From positions 1-13,019 of the forward strand of contig CALSCQ010000906.1 in NCBI GenBank assembly GCA_943704525.1: DNA of 13,019 nt, given 5' to 3'. A model generated the notes under the pieces. That model saw only the letters and a program-made list of their open reading frames with translations, did no database searches and had not been told where the DNA came from. Position numbers and translations under genes: made by a program. The stretch is from Pigoraptor vietnamica (Eukaryota > Opisthokonta > Filasterea). Each line of letters starts with the position of its first letter. The first letter of the stretch is position 1. Shown in pieces: positions 8,757 through 13,019 of this stretch.

Positions 8757-11043
8757 ATGGGGCTGTTTGGGTGCTGCTCGACGCCAGAGTCGCTCAATTA
8801 CTCCGGGGAGCGACTGAAGCAGTTCCCCGTCGACGTCGCACGCGCCGAGCGCACGCTTGTCGAGCTGGATGTCGATTGCAATGAGCTGGCGGCGCTGCCT
8901 GCGTCGCTGTCGCGGTGTCGCCGACTCGTGCGGCTGACGGCGTGCGAGAACTTCATCAAGGTGCTTCCGATGGGCTTTGGGCGCCTCACGAACCTCGAGG
9001 AATTGCGGCTGTCGGATAACCAGCTGGGCGAACTGCCGGAGGAGATGCGCGACCTCAAGAAGCTGCGGGTGCTGCACGCCAACATGAACGCCATGGGCCT
9101 GCTGCCCAGCGGACTGACGTCGCTCAAGGCGCTGCAAGTGCTCGAATTGAGCGAGAACCAGCTCACCTTTCTCCCGAGCGACATTGGGTCGCTGAGCGCG
9201 CTCGTCGAGTTGTGGCTCCGCGAGAACATGCTGCGCACGATCCCCCTCTCGATCGGCCAGCTGACGTCGCTGACCAAGCTGGGGCTCAGCGGCAATGCCA
9301 TCACCGAGCTTCCCGCCGAGATCGGCAACCTGCAAAGCCTCACCGAACTGTGGCTGGGCGAGAACGAGCTCACGGAACTGCCGTCGGAGTTTACAAAGCT
9401 GACGTCCCTGCGCGTGCTCGAGCTCAGCGAGAACCATCTCGCGTGCCTGCCGGACGCCTTCGGGTCGCTCTCGCAGCTCACGGACTTGTGGCTCTCCGGA
9501 AACGAACTGCGGCGGCTGCCGGATAGCTTTGGACGCCTCTCTTCGCTCACGGCGCTGTACGTCGAGAGGAATCACCTCTCGGAGCTCCCCGCGACGTTCA
9601 CGGACCTCGTGGGCTTGAAGGAGTTGCGGCTGACGACGAACGATTTGGAGACGCTTCCGTCGTCGATAGGCCGCTTGGTGAATCTCGTCACGCTGTACTG
9701 CGATGAGAACCACCTTGAAGAAGTGCCAAAGGAGATTGGCGATTGCAAGAGGTGTGTGCTTGTGTGTGTGTGTGTGTGAGTGTGTGTGAGTGTGTGTGAG
9801 TGTGTGTGAGTATGTGTGAGTGTGTGTGAGTATGTGTGTGTGTGTGAGTATGTGTGTGTGTGAGTGTGTGTGAGTGTGCGTGCGTGTGCGTGAGCTGCGC
9901 AACGCAAGGATGGCCGTGACATCGACTCCCATACACACACCTATCGCACGCACGTGTGCTTTACATGCGTATTACTGTCAACTCCCCTTCTCATGCACAC
10001 CCTTTTCCTCCTCACAGCCTCACCAATTTGTGGCTCGCCAACAACGAACTCGTCGAACTTCCCGACGAAATTGGCCGACTGACCGAGCTGCGCGTGCTCG
10101 GCCTTACGGGCAACCGCCTCGCGCGCCTTCCACCGGCCATTCTCTCCCTCAAGAACCTCAAGGCGACATGGCTCGCCGCGAACCAGCGCAAGAGCTTGCC
10201 CGTGTTCTACGACGAAGAGCCCGAGGGGGACGGCGCGGAAGGCGCAGCGAAGCACGGCGTGTCGTGCATTTACCTGCCGCAGGTGCGTGTGCGATCATCT
10301 GTAGCAGCCGTGTGCGCGTGCCTTCATGTGTGTGCGTGTGCGTCTACGTGCGTGTATGTATGTTTGTGCGTGCGTGTGCATATGCGTGAGTGCATGCTGG
10401 ATTGCGTGTGCGCGTATCTCAGTACCGAGGGCATCACTTACAATCCCCTCTTTCTCTCCCACAGAGGGGGGATGCCGACGACTTCGGATCTGACGACGAC
10501 AGCTTCGCCGATGCCGTGCTAGCGACGGGCGAAGGGGCCGCCGAACCCGCCGTTACGACGCCCCACAAGTCCCTCTCCGTCGCGTCGTCCTTCCGGAGTG
10601 ACCAGGTCAAGCATGCGGGCCTCTCTTCGCCCGTACCCGCGCGCCGCCACAGCCACGATGCCACGGAGCACCAGGCCAACGGCGACGTGGACGAGCCGCA
10701 CAGGACGGCCAAGTCGGTCGTCATTGCGAACGGCGTTGCCGATGCGCCCTCGAGCCCAACGGCGCGCAGCAGTCCAAAGCGCGTTCACAAGTCGCCGCCG
10801 CGGGAACGACGGGGCAGCGCCGGCAGTACGGGGAGTCCGTCGGGTCCTCGGCACGTGCGGATGGGGTCGGGCGTTGGGCTCAGCGAAATTGGGGAGGATT
10901 TGGGGGACGGCGTGAAGGGCCACGACCACCATCGCAAAGCGGCGGCTGTGCGGTTGGGGCGGAGTGACTCTGCGGAGCTCGCGGAATCGAAGGCATCGTC
11001 GAGTGGGCTGGGGGTCGCTATTGAGATGACAGTGCCGTCGTAA
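8757..11043 (+). CDS. LAP-like leucine-rich-repeat protein (Scribble/Erbin/LRRC1-type LRR array), predicted N-terminal acylation
   Basis: Exons 8757..9751, 10018..10282 and 10465..11043 (stop TAA) give 612 residues; the joins rebuild DCK|S|LTNLW and LPQ|RGDADD in matching phases 2 and 0. The N-terminus MGLFGCCS fits the N-myristoylation pattern (Gly2, Cys6) with adjacent Cys6/Cys7 as palmitoylation candidates. Sixteen LRRs start at residue 34 and recur every 23 residues exactly (34, 57, ... 379), with consensus LxxLxLxxNxLxxLPxxIGxLxx. The last unit, LKATWLAANQ, matches the LKALWLxENQ element that closes the LAP-protein LRR array, followed by acidic FYDEEPEGD. Residues 421-612 are a disordered Ser/Pro/Arg/Asp-rich tail; no PDZ domain is present, as in LRRC1. 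The expected role is a membrane-anchored scaffold. Intron 1 starts with GT repeats, and reading through it stops after CVLVCVCV. This could instead be a general LRR scaffold unrelated to polarity. Confidence 0.93.
9756..9895 (+). repeat. GT microsatellite with 10-bp higher-order period in LRR intron 1
   Basis: The repeat starts 4 nt after the donor (gt at 9752). It is built mainly of GTGTGTGTGA units recurring every 10 nt (9770-9830), with GTATGTGTGA variants, ending in GTGCGTGCGTGTGCGTGAG. Intron 1 is 9752..10017 and closes with the strong acceptor CCTCCTCACAG. Sense-strand GT matches most introns of the minus-strand genes. Confidence 0.9.
10283..10464 (+). other. LRR intron 2, GT-rich at its 5' side
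   Basis: Donor CAG|gtgcgtgtgcg and acceptor ctctcccacag|AGG, phase 0. The first 110 nt are interrupted GT/TGCG sequence, as in the other introns that begin with gtgcgtg or gtgtgtg. Open frames crossing it on the plus strand are read-through products. Confidence 0.85.
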
Positions 11044-11063
11044 TATGCGCACATGTGTGTGTG

Positions 11064-11095
<32 letters not shown>

Positions 11096-11530
11096 TGTGC
11101 GTGTGTGTGCGCCTGCGTTGCTTTTGCGTATCGCGCGCGTTCGTTTGTGTTCGCGTCGCTGCGTGGTTGTCTCTTCGCATTTTGCTCTGGGTTCGAGATT
11201 GCGTGTCGCTTTAATTAATTTCAATGGTTAGTCACTCTCTATTTCTTGCTTTCCCCAGCCCCTCCCTCGCTAGTCGGTCGTTATCATGCACTCCTCTCCC
11301 ACGCGCACTCACACTCGCACATTCATCTTTTCCGTTCGCTGCGGTGGCTCATTGTAATTGGCTTAGTAATTGGCTTATTATTGCACACGCGCTCAACGCG
11401 GCACAACCTTGGCACGCGCACGCACACGCACGCAGACGTTGACATCGAAGCGGACGTCAGACTTTCTTCTCTTGCGTTCCATACGCGCGATTAAAGGGTC
11501 GGACAGTCTCTCTCAGATGCCGCGTTGAGA
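11044..11530. other. Convergent 3' intergenic region with GT tract and a 12-bp tandem duplication
   Basis: The region lies between the ends of the plus-strand LRR gene and the minus-strand CCP gene. It holds a GT tract at 11053-11112, a TTAATTAATT stretch at 11211-11220, and a perfect tandem duplication GTAATTGGCTTA x2 at 11354-11377, each copy with an ATTGG (inverted CCAAT) core. No AATAAA is seen for either gene. No additional gene is supported. Confidence 0.6.
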
Positions 11531-12117
11531 TCACACGGTGTAGAGATGTCCATAGCCCTTCGCGGGAACCTCCTCGAGCAGCGCCTTTTGCGCGTTGACG
11601 TCGTCCCCAGTGTTCTTGGACCGAGCGCGGAGACGCGAGATGCCGTATGTGAGGATAGACACGCCGAGGACGAGGCCCACAATCAAACCGGCGATGGCGG
11701 CGGGCGAGTGGTCGCCGAGGAATGAGTGCTTGCCGCTGGGTCCGTTGTAGATGCACGCACCGGCGACGTTCGTCCACTGTCCGGACGCGGTGCACACGAG
11801 CTCGACTTTGCCGTTGCCGCCGGGAGCAGCTGTTGCGGAAACACAAAGTCAGTCTCAGAAACAGGACGAAAATCGCATGGTACGACTGATGCAGGGCAGT
11901 GACACTCACCGACAAACACGGAGCCTTGCTGGCAGACAATAGCGCACGACGTCCCCTCGGACGCGACGCCCGCAGTAACGTTAAAGCCGGGGTGCGTGCA
12001 CACAATGAGTGCGCTCGGGGGAACAACGGGGGGAGGGCAGTCTGCAGAGACGATCGCCGGAAAGAGCGACGCCAGAGAGACGGCGAGCGCCAGCACGGAA
12101 AGAAGAGACGAGCGCAT
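11531..12117 (-). CDS. Small type I membrane protein with one sushi/CCP-like domain
   Basis: Exons 12117..11910 and 11829..11531 (phase 1, donor G|gtgagt, acceptor aacag|CT) give 168 residues. Residues 1-25 are a clear signal peptide ending AIVSA. Residues 27-95 hold six cysteines (27, 40, 58, 62, 82, 95) with GTSCAIVCQQG and CTASGQW...C, the pattern of six-Cys sushi/CCP modules such as those of selectins. There is one N-glycosylation sequon (N46-V-T). Residues 113-133 are one membrane helix containing GLIVGLVLG, a GxxxGxxxG packing motif, followed by basic RLRARSK and a 34-residue cytosolic tail ending LYTV, a possible class II PDZ ligand (Y-x-V). The role is likely adhesion or ligand binding at the cell surface. 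A CCP-like fold is my reading; sequence identity to known CCPs looks low. Confidence 0.85.
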
Positions 12118-12373
12118 TCTCGTTGAAGCCGACCGAGAGCTTCGAGTCGCAATAGATTTATCACAGTCGACGGGAACTGAAGAGATGGGAGGAATAGAAG
12201 AAGCAAAGGAGAACCACCCACACATGCACACCGTGTGCACACGGAGAGTACACAGGGACGCAAAGCGCATACCACCATGCACACGCAGCCCACACACTAC
12301 ACACACAGCCCACGCAGCAATTACGGCTAAGATTTGAGTGGCGCAAAAAAGATTGCCAGACGGGCGACACACG
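12118..12373 (-). promoter_or_regulatory. Proximal 5' region of the CCP-protein gene
   Basis: On the minus strand, TGATAAATC at about 12151-12159, some 40 nt before the ATG, is the only TATA-like element. Upstream there are CA-rich and GT-rich stretches with no long pure repeat. No coding potential is evident. Confidence 0.35.
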
Positions 12374-12474
12374 CCATTGGCTGCTCAAGTTGTCCGCGTG
12401 CGCTGATTGGCTGTCCATACATACGCCATACTGAAGGCCAGTCCGCCATGCCTTATTAGGAAAGTCACGTGATC
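12374..12474. promoter_or_regulatory. Cluster of CCAAT boxes, CArG box and CACGTG E-box
   Basis: Two ATTGG (CCAAT on the minus strand) at 12376-12380 and 12406-12410 are exactly 30 bp apart, each followed by CTG. A perfect CC(A/T)6GG CArG box, CCTTATTAGG, lies at 12451-12460, and TCACGTGA, a palindromic E-box, at 12465-12472. These match NF-Y, SRF/MADS and bHLH sites as known in eukaryotes. They lie 260-355 nt upstream of the CCP gene ATG and could also serve a gene to the right. Binding is inferred from sequence only. Confidence 0.5.
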
Positions 12475-12579
12475 ACACGCACAGTGTCAGGACACAGTTG
12501 AACCAAAAATGGAAGACCGGACATGGAATGCTTTCCACTTACGGAAAGTGGAGGGATTCTCCCAAGCACAGGGACTTAC

Positions 12580-12890
12580 CCGGCGGGGAAGGTGACGCAC
12601 TTGCCGTCGCATTTTGGCATTTTGGGCGCTTTAACTGCAGTGTTTGGCACTGGTTACCGTGGAAGCTGCCGACAGTGCAGTTGAATGTCCTCCCGTCGAA
12701 GACCTGGTGGACAGCCGATCGTGCACTTCAGGTGTCGCAATTGTGAAAGTTGGCCGGCGAGGCAGCCGTTTATACTGGGGCTAGTGCTGCCCGTGATGCC
12801 CAGGTTGCTGGCCGTGGAGGCTGCCGACAATGCAGTTTTATGTCCTCTCGTCGAAGATCTCGGTGAAATCCCAGTGGACAGCCGAGCAAC
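12580..12890 (-). pseudogene. Two diverged copies of one sequence, possible remnant of a minus-strand coding repeat
   Basis: Direct repeats at about 12657-12720 and 12812-12885 share GCTGCCGACARTGCAGTT and TGTCCTCYCGTCGAAGA. Read on the minus strand, the left copy encodes SAVHQVFDGRTFNCTVGSFH and continues through more Cys residues to a strong donor, CCGCCGG|gtaagtc (gt at 12579). The right copy in the matching frame reads IFDERT, a TAA stop, then NCIVGSLHG. This could be a decayed Cys-bearing repeat exon, or an old non-coding duplication. The plus strand also has short open frames here (12498-12746, 12685-12909) without recognisable domains. No family is recognised. Confidence 0.3.
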
Positions 12891-13002
12891 GAAGGCCGGT
12901 GCAGGTTGAGGGAATGAGCGCACAGGCACAGGCAACCGCACACAATCTAGTCCGTTGTTTTGCGGAGGGAACTATAGGATGCCGGACGTCAGCAGGTGAG
13001 AA

Positions 13003-13019
13003 GGGGGGGGGGGGGGGGG
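13003..13019. repeat. Terminal poly-G run
   Basis: Seventeen G close the window. A homopolymer at a sequence end is often an assembly or base-calling artefact, so it should not be read as biology without raw reads. Confidence 0.8.

Noticed and set aside
8721-9953. 410-codon minus-strand open frame opposite the LRR exon
   Set aside because: It is the antisense shadow of a GC-rich LRR array. It has no domain, and the plus strand has a clear family match and splice sites.

Overview
The window looks like nuclear DNA of an intron-dense unicellular eukaryote. It holds five protein-coding genes, four on the minus strand and one on the plus strand. I could place 18 complete spliceosomal introns by matching donors, acceptors and reading phase to conserved protein sequence. 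There are no bacterial operon signals, tRNAs or rRNAs that I can see. Long GT/CA, AG and other short tandem repeats fill introns and intergenic DNA. The species cannot be fixed from the sequence alone. The window starts in an (AG)n tract and ends in a run of 17 G, so its limits may be assembly breakpoints.

Layout, left to right. 1-362: (AG)n(TG)n repeats, read as intron of a minus-strand gene that runs off the left edge. 363-1107 (-): 5' part of a secreted or surface protein of unknown function, a signal-peptide exon plus one further exon. 1433-4934 (-): complete glutamine-synthetase-superfamily ligase of the GlnT/PuuA/GMAS type, 11 exons, about 451 residues, with one GC-AG intron. 4950-5041: a 92-bp pure CA tract directly upstream of its start. 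5481-7712 (-): complete pfkB-type sugar-phosphate kinase (1-phosphofructokinase/tagatose-6-phosphate kinase group), 5 exons, about 585 residues, with a roughly 260-residue Ser-rich insertion before the catalytic motif. 7713-8756: divergent promoter region with a 19-bp minisatellite, a perfect hairpin between two 8-bp direct repeats, an AT-rich island and a CA tract. 8757-11043 (+): LAP-like (Scribble/Erbin/LRRC1-type) leucine-rich-repeat protein, 3 exons, 612 residues, with 16 repeats and an N-terminus that looks doubly acylated. 11044-11530: convergent 3' region. 11531-12117 (-): small type I membrane protein with one sushi/CCP-like domain. 12374-12474: a cluster of CCAAT, CArG and E-box motifs upstream of it. 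12580-12890: two diverged copies of one sequence, possibly remains of a minus-strand coding repeat.

The genes are not an obvious pathway. Two are metabolic enzymes (gamma-glutamyl ligase, sugar-phosphate kinase). Three are predicted to be secreted or membrane-linked: the left-edge protein, the acylated LRR protein and the CCP protein. The last two are convergent neighbours and would be on or in the plasma membrane, but a functional link between them is only a guess. Exon joins rest on phase and family conservation; no transcript evidence was available.
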